A stretch of DNA of 64,000 nucleotides. It comes from Azolla caroliniana (lineage: Eukaryota; Polypodiophyta). Under the pieces are notes generated by a model. It did no database searches. It worked only from the letters and a program-made list of their open reading frames with translations, and had not been told where the DNA came from. Positions 6,901-20,399 of this stretch are shown one piece after another (position 1 is the stretch's first letter; every line of letters starts with the position of its first letter). The stretch spans positions 1-64,000 of the forward strand of contig JBHGNT010000156.1 of assembly GCA_043228905.1 (NCBI GenBank), in the 5' to 3' direction. The position numbers and the translations under genes were made by a program.

Positions 6901-9900
6901 GTCTCTCGACCTGAGTTTCAAAATCTTGATTTTTTAATTCCATATCATAGCTAGCGTTGTTAGCTTTGATTCGCATGTTTGAACACAAAAATCGGATATC
7001 ACACGAGCTAGGTATGAACATTTTAATTTACTCAAGCGCTCCTCTCAACTCACTCCTCAAATTTGGTAATTTCGTCATGTGTCTCGACCTGAGTTTCAAA
7101 ATCTTGAGTTTTTAATTCAATATCATAGCTAGCGTTGTTAGCTTCGATTCGCATGTTTGAACACAAAAATCCGATATGACACGAGCCAGGTATGAACATT
7201 TTAATTTACTCACGGGCTCCTCTCAACTCACTCCTCAAATTTGGTAATTTCGTCATGTCTCTCGACCTGAGTTTCAAAATCTTGATTTTTGAATTCCATA
7301 TCATAGCTAGCGTTGTTAGCTTCGATTCGCATGTTTGAACACAAAAATCCGATATCACACGAGCCAGGTATGAACATTTTAATTTACTCAAGGGCTCTTC
7401 TCAACTCACTACTCATGTTTGCTAATTTCGTCATGTCTCTCGACCTGAGTTTCAAAATCTTGATTTATAAATTCCATATCATAGCTAGGGTTGTTAGCTT
7501 CGATTCGCATGTTTGGACACAAAAATCCGATATCACAGGAGCCAGGTATGAACATTTTAATTTACGCAAGGGCTGCTCTCAACTCACTCCTCAAATTTGG
7601 TAATTTCATCAGGTCTCTCGACCTGAGTTTCAAAATCTTGATTTTTTAATTCCATATCATAGCTAGCGTTGTTAGCTTCGATTCGCATGTTTGAACACAA
7701 AAATCCGATATCACACGAGCCAGGTATGAACATTTTAATTTACTCAAGCGCTCCTCTCAACTCACTACTCATGTTTGCTAATTTCGTCATGTCTCTCGAC
7801 CTGAGTTTCAAAATCTTGATTTTTGAATTCCATATCATAGCTAGCGTTGTTAGCTTCGATTCGCATGTTTGAACACAAAAATCCGATATCACACGAGCCA
7901 GGTATGAACATTTTAATTTACTCAAGGGCTGCTCTCAACTCACTCCTCAAATTTTGTAATTTCGTCATGTATCTCGACCTGAGTTTAAAAATCTTGATAA
8001 ATTAATTCCATATCATAGCTAGCGTTGTTAGCTTCGATTCGCATGTTTGGACACAAAAATCCGATATTACACGAGCCAGGTATGAACATTTTAATTTACT
8101 CAAGGGCTCCTCTCAACTCACTACTCATGTTTGGTAATTTCATCAGGTCTCTCGACCTGAGTTTCAAAATCTTAATTTATTAATTCCATATCATAGCTAG
8201 CGTTGGTAGCTTTGATTCGCATGTTTGAACACAAAAATCCGATATCACACGAGCCAGGTATGAACATTTTAATTTACTCAAGGGTTCCTCTCAACTCACT
8301 CCTCAAATTTGGTAATTTCATCATGTCTCTCGACCTGAGTTTAAAAATCTTGATTTATTAATTCCATATCATAGCTAGCGTTGTTAGCTTCGATTCGCAT
8401 GTTTGAACACAAAAATCCGATATCACACGAGCCAGGTAGGAACATTTTAATTTACTCAAGGGCTCCTCTCAACTCACTACTCATGTTTGCTAATTTCGTC
8501 ATGTCTCTCGACCTGAGTTTCAAAATCTTGATTTTTGAATTCCATATCATAGCTAGCGTTGTTAGCTTCGATTCGCATGTTTGAACACAAAAATCCGATA
8601 TCACACGAGCCAGGTATGAACATTTTAATTTACTCAAGGGTTCCTCTCAACTCACTCCTCAAATTTGGTAATTTCATCATGTCTCTCGACCTGAGTTTAA
8701 AAATCTTGATTTATTAATTCCATATCATAGCTAGCGTTGGTAGCTTTGATTCGCATGTTTGGACACAAAAATCCGATATCACAGGAGCCAGGTATGAACA
8801 TTTTAATTTACGCAAGGGCTGCTCTCAACTCACTCCTCAAATTTGGTAATTTCATCAGGTCTCTCGACCTGAGTTTCAAAATCTTGATTTTTTAATTCCA
8901 TATCATAGCTAGCGTTGTTAGCTTCGATTCGAATGTTTGAACACAAAAATCCGATATCACACGAGCCAGGTATGAACATTTTAATTTACATACGAGCTCT
9001 TCTCAACTCACTCCTCAAATTTGGTAATTTCGTCATGTCTCTCGACCTGAGTTTCAAAATCTTGATTTTTTAATTCCATATCATAGCTAGCGTTGTTAGC
9101 TTTGATTCGCATGTTTGAACACAAAAATCGGATATCACACGAGCTAGGTATGAACATTTTAATTTACTCAAGCGCTCCTCTCAACTCACTCCTCAAATTT
9201 GGTAATTTCGTCATGTGTCTCGACCTGAGTTTCAAAATCTTGAGTTTTTAATTCAATATCATAGCTAGCGTTGTTAGCTTCGATTCGCATGTTTGAACAC
9301 AAAAATCCGATATGACACGAGCCAGGTATGAACATTTTAATTTACTCACGGGCTCCTCTCAACTCACTCCTCAAATTTGGTAATTTCGTCATGTCTCTCG
9401 ACCTGAGTTTCAAAATCTTGATTTTTGAATTCCATATCATAGCTAGCGTTGTTAGCTTCGATTCGCATGTTTGAACACAAAAATCCGATATCACACGAGC
9501 CAGGTATGAACATTTTAATTTACTCAAGGGCTCTTCTCAACTCACTACTCATGTTTGCTAATTTCGTCATGTCTCTCGACCTGAGTTTCAAAATCTTGAT
9601 TTATTAATTCCATATCATAGCTAGGGTTGTTAGCTTCGATTCGCATGTTTGGACACAAAAATCCGATATCACAGGAGCCAGGTATGAACATTTTAATTTA
9701 CGCAAGGGCTGCTCTCAACTCACTCCTCAAATTTGGTAATTTCATCAGGTCTCTCGACCTGAGTTTCAAAATCTTGATTTTTTAATTCCATATCATAGCT
9801 AGCGTTGTTAGCTTCGATTCGCATGTTTGAACACAAAAATCCGATATCACACGAGCCAGGTATGAACATTTTAATTTACTCAAGGGCTCTTCTCAACTCA

Positions 9901-11386
9901 CTACTCATGTTTGCTAATTTCGTCATGTCTCTCGACCTGAGTTTCAAAATCTTGATTTATTAATTCCATATCATAGCTAGGGTTGTTAGCTTCGATTCGC
10001 ATGTTTGGACACAAAAATCCGATATCACAGGAGCCAGGTATGAACATTTTAATTTACGCAAGGGCTGCTCTCAACTCACTCCTCAAATTTTGTAATTTCG
10101 TCATGTATCTCGACCTGAGTTTAAAAATCTTGATAAATTAATTCTATATCATAGCTAGCGTTGTTAGCTTTGATTCGCATGTTTGGACACAAAAATCCGA
10201 TATGACACGAGCCAGGTATGAACATTTTAATTTACTCACGGGCTCCTCTCAACTCACTCCTCAAATTTGGTAATTTCGTCATGTCTCTCGACCTGAGTTT
10301 CAAAATCTTGATTTTTGAATTCCATATCATAGCTAGCGTTGTTAGCTTCGATTCGCATGTTTGAACACAAAAATCCGATATCACACGAGCCAGGTATGAA
10401 CATTTTAATTTACTCAAGGGCTGCTCTCAACTCACTCCTCAAATTTTGTAATTTCGTCATGTATCTCGACCTGAGTTTAAAAATCTTGATAAATTAATTC
10501 CATATCATAGCTAGCGTTGTTAGCTTCGATTCGCATGTTTGGACACAAAAATCCGATATTACACGAGCCAGGTATGAACATTTTAATTTACTCAAGGGCT
10601 CCTCTCAACTCACTACTCATGTTTGGTAATTTCATCAGGTCTCTCGACCTGAGTTTCAAAATCTTGATTTATTAATTCCATATCATAGCTAGCGTTGGTA
10701 GCTTTGATTCGCATGTTTGAACACAAAATCCCGATATCACACGAGCCAGGTATGAACATTTTAATTTACTCAAGGGCTCCTCTCAACTCACTACTCATGT
10801 TTGCTAATTTCGTCATGTCTCTCGACCTGAGTTTCAAAATCTTGATTTTTTAATTCCATATCATAGCTAGCGTTGTTAGCTTCGATTCGCATGTTTGAAC
10901 ACAAAAATCCGATATCACACGAGCCAGGTATGAACATTTTAATTTACATACGAGCTCTTCTCAACTCACTCCTCAAATTTGGTAATTTCGTCATGTCTCT
11001 CGACCTGAGTTTCAAAATCTTGATTTTTTAATTCCATATCATAGCTAGCGTTGTTAGCTTTGATTCGCATGTTTGAACACAAAAATCGGATATCACACGA
11101 GCTAGGTATGAACATTTTAATTTACTCAAGCGCTCCTCTCAACTCACTCCTCAAATTTGGTAATTTCGTCATGTGTCTCGACCTGAGTTTCAAAATCTTG
11201 AGTTTTTAATTCAATATCATAGCTAGCGTTGTTAGCTTCGATTCGCATGTTTGAACACAAAAATCCGATATGACACGAGCCAGGTATGAACATTTTAATT
11301 TACTCACGGGCTCCTCTCAACTCACTCCTCAAATTTGGTAATTTCGTCATGTCTCTCGACCTGAGTTTCGAAATCTTGATTTTTGA
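3911..11386 (+). repeat. 42-monomer higher-order unit, copy 1 (7476 bp)
   Basis: It corresponds base for base, at offset 7476 (42 x 178), to 11387-18862. Rare variants shared only by the pair include TTCCCATG (4481 / 11957), ACTCCTGTTTGC (about 5632 / 13108), GCAAGTTTG (about 6093 / 13569), CTTAATTTATT (about 8172 / 15648), TCGAATGTT (about 8930 / 16406), ATTCTATATC (10141 / 17617), AAAATCCCGAT (about 10726 / 18202) and GTTTCGAAATC (about 11366 / 18842). I found no difference between the copies at any site compared. The unit contains sub-repeats: a three-monomer cassette beginning TTTACATACGAGCTC occurs at 5781, 6849, 8985 and 10943, that is, spaced 6, 12 and 11 monomers. Confidence 0.93.
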
Positions 11387-14300
11387 ATTCCATATCATAG
11401 CTAGCGTTGTTAGCTTCGATTCGCATGTTTGGACACAAAAATCCGATATTACACGAGCCAGGTATGAACATTTTAATTTACTCAAGGGCTCCTCTCAACT
11501 CACTACTCATGTTTGGTAATTTCATCAGGTCTCTCGACCTGAGTTTCAAAATCTTGATTTATTAATTCCATATCATAGCTAGCGTTGGTAGCTTCGATTC
11601 GCATGTTTGAACACAAAAATCCGATATCACACGAGCCAGGTATGAACATTTTAATTTACTCAAGGGTTCCTCTCAACTCACTCCTCAAATTTGGTAATTT
11701 CATCATGTCTCTCGACCTGAGTTTAAAAATCTTGATTTATAAATTCCATATCATAGCTAGCGTTGTTAGCTTCGATTCGCATGTTTGAACACAAAAATCC
11801 GATATCACACGAGCCAGGTATGAACATTTTAATTTACTCAAGGGCTCCTCTCAACTCACTGCTCAAATTTGGTAATTTCGTCATGTCTCTCGACCTGAGT
11901 TTCAAAATCTTGATTTTTGAATTCCATATCATAGCTAGCGTTGTTAGCTTCGATTCCCATGTTTGAACACAAAAATCCGATATCACACGAGCCAGGTATG
12001 AACATTTTAATTTACTCACGGGCTCCTCTCAACTCACTCCTCAAATTTGGTAATTTCGTCATGTCTCTCGACCTGAGTTTCAAAATCTTGATTTTTGAAT
12101 TCCATATCATAGCTAGCGTTGTTAGCTTCGATTCGCATGTTTGAACACAAAAATCCGATATCACACGAGCCAGGTATGAACATTTTAATTTACTCAAGGG
12201 CTCCTCTCAACTCACTACTCATGTTTGCTAATTTCGTCATGTCTCTCGACCTGAATTTCAAAATCTTGATTTATTAATTCCATATCATAGCTAGCGTTGT
12301 TAGCTTCGATTCGCATGTTTGAACACAAAAATCCGATATCACACGAGCCAGGTATGAACATTTTAATTTACTCAAGCGCTCCTCTCAACTCACTACTCAT
12401 GTTTGCTAATTTCGTCATGTCTCTCGACCTGAGTTTCAAAATCTTGATTTTTGAATTCCATATCATAGCTAGCGTTGTTAGCTTCGATTCGCATGTTTGA
12501 ACACAAAAATCCGATATCACACGAGCCAGGTATGAACATTTTAATTTACTCAAGGGCTGCTCTCAACTCACTCCTCAAATTTTGTAATTTCGTCATGTAT
12601 CTCGACCTGAGTTTAAAAATCTTGATAAATTAATTCCATATCATAGCTAGCGTTGTTAGCTTCGATTCGCATGTTTGGACACAAAAATCCGATATTACAC
12701 GAGCCAGGTATGAACATTTTAATTTACTCAAGGGCTCCTCTCAACTCACTACTCATGTTTGGTAATTTCATCAGGTCTCTCGACCTGAGTTTCAAAATCT
12801 TGATTTATTAATTCCATATCATAGCTAGCGTTGGTAGCTTTGATTCGCATGTTTGAACACAAAAATCCGATATCACACGAGCCAGGTATGAACATTTTAA
12901 TTTACTCAAGGGTTCCTCTCAACTCACTCCTCAAATTTGGTAATTTCATCATGTCTCTCGACCTGAGTTTAAAAATCTTGATTTATTAATTCCATATCAT
13001 AGCTAGCGTTGTTAGCTTCGATTCGCATGTTTGAACACAAAAATCCGATATCACACGAGCCAGGTAGGAACATTTTAATTTACTCAAGGGCTCCTCTCAA
13101 CTCACTACTCCTGTTTGCTAATTTCGTCATGTCTCTCGACCTGAGTTTCAAAATCTTGATTTTTGAATTCCATATCATAGCTAGCGTTGTTAGCTTCGAT
13201 TCGCATGTTTGAACACAAAAATCCGATATCACACGAGCCAGGTATGAACATTTTAATTTACATACGAGCTCTTCTCAACTCACTCCTCAAATTTGGTAAT
13301 TTCGTCATGTCTCTCGACCTGAGTTTCAAAATCTTGATTTTTTAATTCCATATCATAGCTAGCGTTGTTAGCTTTGATTCGCATGTTTGAACACAAAAAT
13401 CGGATATCACACGAGCTAGGTATGAACATTTTAATTTACTCAAGCGCTCCTCTCAACTCACTCCTCAAATTTGGTAATTTCGTCATGTGTCTCGACCTGA
13501 GTTTCAAAATCTTGAGTTTTTAATTCAATATCATAGCTAGCGTTGTTAGCTTCGATTCGCAAGTTTGAACACAAAAATCCGATATGACACGAGCCAGGTA
13601 TGAACATTTTAATTTACTCACGGGCTCCTCTCAACTCACTCCTCAAATTTGGTAATTTCGTCATGTCTCTCGACCTGAGTTTCAAAATCTTGATTTTTGA
13701 ATTCCATATCATAGCTAGCGTTGTTAGCTTCGATTCGCATGTTTGAACACAAAAATCCGATATCACACGAGCCAGGTATGAACATTTTAATTTACTCAAG
13801 GGCTCCTCTCAACTCACTACTCATGTTTGCTAATTTCGTCATGTCTCTCGACCTGAATTTCAAAATCTTGATTTTTGAATTCCATATCATAGCTAGCGTT
13901 GTTAGCTTCGATTCGCATGTTTGAACACAAAAATCCGATATCACACGAGCCAGGTATGAACATTTTAATTTACTCAAGGGCTCTTCTCAACTCACTACTC
14001 ATGTTTGCTAATTTCGTCATGTCTCTCGACCTGAGTTTCAAAATCTTGATTTTTGAATTCCATATCATAGCTAGGGTTGTTATCTTCGATTCGCATGTTT
14101 GGACACAAAAATCCGATATCACAGGAGCCAGGTATGAACATTTTAATTTACGCAAGGGCTGCTCTCAACTCACTCCTCAAATTTGGTAATTTCATCAGGT
14201 CTCTCGACCTGAGTTTCAAAATCTTGATTTTTTAATTCCATATCATAGCTAGCGTTGTTAGCTTCGATTCGCATGTTTGAACACAAAAATCCGATATCAC

Positions 14301-17300
14301 ACGAGCCAGGTATGAACATTTTAATTTACATACGAGCTCTTCTCAACTCACTCCTCAAATTTGGTAATTTCGTCATGTCTCTCGACCTGAGTTTCAAAAT
14401 CTTGATTTTTTAATTCCATATCATAGCTAGCGTTGTTAGCTTTGATTCGCATGTTTGAACACAAAAATCGGATATCACACGAGCTAGGTATGAACATTTT
14501 AATTTACTCAAGCGCTCCTCTCAACTCACTCCTCAAATTTGGTAATTTCGTCATGTGTCTCGACCTGAGTTTCAAAATCTTGAGTTTTTAATTCAATATC
14601 ATAGCTAGCGTTGTTAGCTTCGATTCGCATGTTTGAACACAAAAATCCGATATGACACGAGCCAGGTATGAACATTTTAATTTACTCACGGGCTCCTCTC
14701 AACTCACTCCTCAAATTTGGTAATTTCGTCATGTCTCTCGACCTGAGTTTCAAAATCTTGATTTTTGAATTCCATATCATAGCTAGCGTTGTTAGCTTCG
14801 ATTCGCATGTTTGAACACAAAAATCCGATATCACACGAGCCAGGTATGAACATTTTAATTTACTCAAGGGCTCTTCTCAACTCACTACTCATGTTTGCTA
14901 ATTTCGTCATGTCTCTCGACCTGAGTTTCAAAATCTTGATTTATAAATTCCATATCATAGCTAGGGTTGTTAGCTTCGATTCGCATGTTTGGACACAAAA
15001 ATCCGATATCACAGGAGCCAGGTATGAACATTTTAATTTACGCAAGGGCTGCTCTCAACTCACTCCTCAAATTTGGTAATTTCATCAGGTCTCTCGACCT
15101 GAGTTTCAAAATCTTGATTTTTTAATTCCATATCATAGCTAGCGTTGTTAGCTTCGATTCGCATGTTTGAACACAAAAATCCGATATCACACGAGCCAGG
15201 TATGAACATTTTAATTTACTCAAGCGCTCCTCTCAACTCACTACTCATGTTTGCTAATTTCGTCATGTCTCTCGACCTGAGTTTCAAAATCTTGATTTTT
15301 GAATTCCATATCATAGCTAGCGTTGTTAGCTTCGATTCGCATGTTTGAACACAAAAATCCGATATCACACGAGCCAGGTATGAACATTTTAATTTACTCA
15401 AGGGCTGCTCTCAACTCACTCCTCAAATTTTGTAATTTCGTCATGTATCTCGACCTGAGTTTAAAAATCTTGATAAATTAATTCCATATCATAGCTAGCG
15501 TTGTTAGCTTCGATTCGCATGTTTGGACACAAAAATCCGATATTACACGAGCCAGGTATGAACATTTTAATTTACTCAAGGGCTCCTCTCAACTCACTAC
15601 TCATGTTTGGTAATTTCATCAGGTCTCTCGACCTGAGTTTCAAAATCTTAATTTATTAATTCCATATCATAGCTAGCGTTGGTAGCTTTGATTCGCATGT
15701 TTGAACACAAAAATCCGATATCACACGAGCCAGGTATGAACATTTTAATTTACTCAAGGGTTCCTCTCAACTCACTCCTCAAATTTGGTAATTTCATCAT
15801 GTCTCTCGACCTGAGTTTAAAAATCTTGATTTATTAATTCCATATCATAGCTAGCGTTGTTAGCTTCGATTCGCATGTTTGAACACAAAAATCCGATATC
15901 ACACGAGCCAGGTAGGAACATTTTAATTTACTCAAGGGCTCCTCTCAACTCACTACTCATGTTTGCTAATTTCGTCATGTCTCTCGACCTGAGTTTCAAA
16001 ATCTTGATTTTTGAATTCCATATCATAGCTAGCGTTGTTAGCTTCGATTCGCATGTTTGAACACAAAAATCCGATATCACACGAGCCAGGTATGAACATT
16101 TTAATTTACTCAAGGGTTCCTCTCAACTCACTCCTCAAATTTGGTAATTTCATCATGTCTCTCGACCTGAGTTTAAAAATCTTGATTTATTAATTCCATA
16201 TCATAGCTAGCGTTGGTAGCTTTGATTCGCATGTTTGGACACAAAAATCCGATATCACAGGAGCCAGGTATGAACATTTTAATTTACGCAAGGGCTGCTC
16301 TCAACTCACTCCTCAAATTTGGTAATTTCATCAGGTCTCTCGACCTGAGTTTCAAAATCTTGATTTTTTAATTCCATATCATAGCTAGCGTTGTTAGCTT
16401 CGATTCGAATGTTTGAACACAAAAATCCGATATCACACGAGCCAGGTATGAACATTTTAATTTACATACGAGCTCTTCTCAACTCACTCCTCAAATTTGG
16501 TAATTTCGTCATGTCTCTCGACCTGAGTTTCAAAATCTTGATTTTTTAATTCCATATCATAGCTAGCGTTGTTAGCTTTGATTCGCATGTTTGAACACAA
16601 AAATCGGATATCACACGAGCTAGGTATGAACATTTTAATTTACTCAAGCGCTCCTCTCAACTCACTCCTCAAATTTGGTAATTTCGTCATGTGTCTCGAC
16701 CTGAGTTTCAAAATCTTGAGTTTTTAATTCAATATCATAGCTAGCGTTGTTAGCTTCGATTCGCATGTTTGAACACAAAAATCCGATATGACACGAGCCA
16801 GGTATGAACATTTTAATTTACTCACGGGCTCCTCTCAACTCACTCCTCAAATTTGGTAATTTCGTCATGTCTCTCGACCTGAGTTTCAAAATCTTGATTT
16901 TTGAATTCCATATCATAGCTAGCGTTGTTAGCTTCGATTCGCATGTTTGAACACAAAAATCCGATATCACACGAGCCAGGTATGAACATTTTAATTTACT
17001 CAAGGGCTCTTCTCAACTCACTACTCATGTTTGCTAATTTCGTCATGTCTCTCGACCTGAGTTTCAAAATCTTGATTTATTAATTCCATATCATAGCTAG
17101 GGTTGTTAGCTTCGATTCGCATGTTTGGACACAAAAATCCGATATCACAGGAGCCAGGTATGAACATTTTAATTTACGCAAGGGCTGCTCTCAACTCACT
17201 CCTCAAATTTGGTAATTTCATCAGGTCTCTCGACCTGAGTTTCAAAATCTTGATTTTTTAATTCCATATCATAGCTAGCGTTGTTAGCTTCGATTCGCAT

Positions 17301-18862
17301 GTTTGAACACAAAAATCCGATATCACACGAGCCAGGTATGAACATTTTAATTTACTCAAGGGCTCTTCTCAACTCACTACTCATGTTTGCTAATTTCGTC
17401 ATGTCTCTCGACCTGAGTTTCAAAATCTTGATTTATTAATTCCATATCATAGCTAGGGTTGTTAGCTTCGATTCGCATGTTTGGACACAAAAATCCGATA
17501 TCACAGGAGCCAGGTATGAACATTTTAATTTACGCAAGGGCTGCTCTCAACTCACTCCTCAAATTTTGTAATTTCGTCATGTATCTCGACCTGAGTTTAA
17601 AAATCTTGATAAATTAATTCTATATCATAGCTAGCGTTGTTAGCTTTGATTCGCATGTTTGGACACAAAAATCCGATATGACACGAGCCAGGTATGAACA
17701 TTTTAATTTACTCACGGGCTCCTCTCAACTCACTCCTCAAATTTGGTAATTTCGTCATGTCTCTCGACCTGAGTTTCAAAATCTTGATTTTTGAATTCCA
17801 TATCATAGCTAGCGTTGTTAGCTTCGATTCGCATGTTTGAACACAAAAATCCGATATCACACGAGCCAGGTATGAACATTTTAATTTACTCAAGGGCTGC
17901 TCTCAACTCACTCCTCAAATTTTGTAATTTCGTCATGTATCTCGACCTGAGTTTAAAAATCTTGATAAATTAATTCCATATCATAGCTAGCGTTGTTAGC
18001 TTCGATTCGCATGTTTGGACACAAAAATCCGATATTACACGAGCCAGGTATGAACATTTTAATTTACTCAAGGGCTCCTCTCAACTCACTACTCATGTTT
18101 GGTAATTTCATCAGGTCTCTCGACCTGAGTTTCAAAATCTTGATTTATTAATTCCATATCATAGCTAGCGTTGGTAGCTTTGATTCGCATGTTTGAACAC
18201 AAAATCCCGATATCACACGAGCCAGGTATGAACATTTTAATTTACTCAAGGGCTCCTCTCAACTCACTACTCATGTTTGCTAATTTCGTCATGTCTCTCG
18301 ACCTGAGTTTCAAAATCTTGATTTTTTAATTCCATATCATAGCTAGCGTTGTTAGCTTCGATTCGCATGTTTGAACACAAAAATCCGATATCACACGAGC
18401 CAGGTATGAACATTTTAATTTACATACGAGCTCTTCTCAACTCACTCCTCAAATTTGGTAATTTCGTCATGTCTCTCGACCTGAGTTTCAAAATCTTGAT
18501 TTTTTAATTCCATATCATAGCTAGCGTTGTTAGCTTTGATTCGCATGTTTGAACACAAAAATCGGATATCACACGAGCTAGGTATGAACATTTTAATTTA
18601 CTCAAGCGCTCCTCTCAACTCACTCCTCAAATTTGGTAATTTCGTCATGTGTCTCGACCTGAGTTTCAAAATCTTGAGTTTTTAATTCAATATCATAGCT
18701 AGCGTTGTTAGCTTCGATTCGCATGTTTGAACACAAAAATCCGATATGACACGAGCCAGGTATGAACATTTTAATTTACTCACGGGCTCCTCTCAACTCA
18801 CTCCTCAAATTTGGTAATTTCGTCATGTCTCTCGACCTGAGTTTCGAAATCTTGATTTTTGA
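11387..18862 (+). repeat. 42-monomer higher-order unit, copy 2 (7476 bp)
   Basis: Direct tandem copy of the preceding unit with the same rare variants in the same order. The two copies meet inside a monomer. Just before the junction, copy 1 has GATTTTTGAATTCC, while the sequence before copy 1 has GATAAATTAATTCC, which places the breakpoint at about 3911/11387, with ambiguity of up to about 43 bp because the sequence is shared. After about 18905 copy 2 leaves this register and continues with monomers resembling 6245 onward. Confidence 0.93.
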
Positions 18863-20312
18863 ATTCCATATCATAGCTAGCGTTGTTAGCTTCGATTCGC
18901 ATGTTTGAACACAAAAATCCGATATCACACGAGCCAGGTATGAACATTTTAATTTACTCAAGGGCTCCTCTCAACTCACTACTCATGTTTGCTAATTTCG
19001 TCATGTCTCTCGACCTGAATTTCAAAATCTTGATTTTTGAATTCCATATCATAGCTAGCGTTGTTAGCTTCGATTCGCATGTTTGAACACAAAAATCCGA
19101 TATCACACGAGCCAGGTATGAACATTTTAATTTACTCAAGGGCTCTTCTCAACTCACTACTCATGTTTGCTAATTTCGTCATGTCTCTCGACCTGAGTTT
19201 CAAAATCTTGATTTTTTAATTCCATATCATAGCTAGGGTTGTGAGCTTCGATTCGCATGTTTGGACACAAAAATCCGATATCACAGGAGCCAGGTATGAA
19301 CATTTTAATTTACGCAAGGGCTGCTCTCAACTCACTCCTCAAATTTGGTAATTTCATCAGGTCTCTCGACCTGAGTTTCAAAATCTTGATTTTTTAATTC
19401 CATATCATAGCTAGCGTTGTTAGCTTCGATTCGCATGTTTGAACACAAAAATCCGATATCACACGAGCCAGGTATGAACATTTTAATTTACTCAAGCGCT
19501 CCTCTCAACTCACTACTCATGTTTGCTAATTTCGTCATGTCTCTCGACCTGAGTTTCAAAATCTTGATTTTTGAATTCCATATCATAGCTAGCGTTGTTA
19601 GCTTCGATTCGCATGTTTGAACACAAAAATCCGATATCACACGAGCCAGGTATGAACATTTTAATTTACTCAAGGGCTCCTCTCAACTCACTCCTCAAAT
19701 TTTGTAATTTCGTCATGTATCTCGACCTGAGTTTAAAAATCTTGATAAATTAATTCCATATCATAGCTAGCGTTGTTAGCTTCGATTCGCATGTTTGGAC
19801 ACAAAAATCCGATATTACACGAGCCAGGTATGAACATTTTAATTTACTCAAGGGCTCCTCTCAACTCACTACTCATGTTTGGTAATTTCATCAGGTCTCT
19901 CGACCTGAGTTTCAAAATCTTGATTTATTAATTCCATATCATAGCTAGCGTTGTTAGCTTCGATTCGCATGTTTGAACAAAAAAATCCGATATCACACGA
20001 GCCAGGTATGAACATTTTAATTTACTCAAGGGCTCCTCTCAACTCACTGCTCATGTTTGCTAATTTCGTCATGTCTCTCGACCTGAGTTTCAAAATCTTG
20101 ATTTTTGAATTCCATATCATAGCTAGCGTTGTTAGCTTCGATTCACATGTTTGAACACAAAAATCCGATATCACACGAGCCAGGTATGAACATTTTAATT
20201 TACTCAAGGGCTGCTCTCAACTCACTCCTCAAATTTTGTAATTTCGTCATGTATCTCGACCTGAGTTTAAAAATCTTGATAAATTAATTCCATATCATAG
20301 CTAGCGTTGTTA
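18863..20312 (+). repeat. Satellite monomers, mosaic segment
   Basis: About eight monomers. The first two match the 6245-6500 stretch of the 42-monomer unit; the later ones match the SRAPL/SSAPL-type monomers of 7669-8380. It includes a unique A-run variant GAACAAAAAAATCC near 19976. It ends at a broken monomer. Confidence 0.8.
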
Positions 20313-20330
20313 ATTTCAACTCATGTTTGC
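20313..20330 (+). other. Satellite junction with an 86-bp loss of register
   Basis: The usual GCGTTGTTAGCTTCG is replaced by GCGTTGTTAATTTCAACTCATG: the sequence jumps from the end of one monomer to the TACTCATGTTTGC part of another, leaving 92 bp of a 178-bp period. Phase of all later monomers is shifted accordingly, from 15 to 107 modulo 178. This looks like a non-register deletion or end-joining scar. Confidence 0.9.
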
Positions 20331-20399
20331 TAATTTCGTCATGTCTCTCGACCTGAGTTTCAAAATCTTGATTTTTGAATTCCATATCATAGCTAGCGT

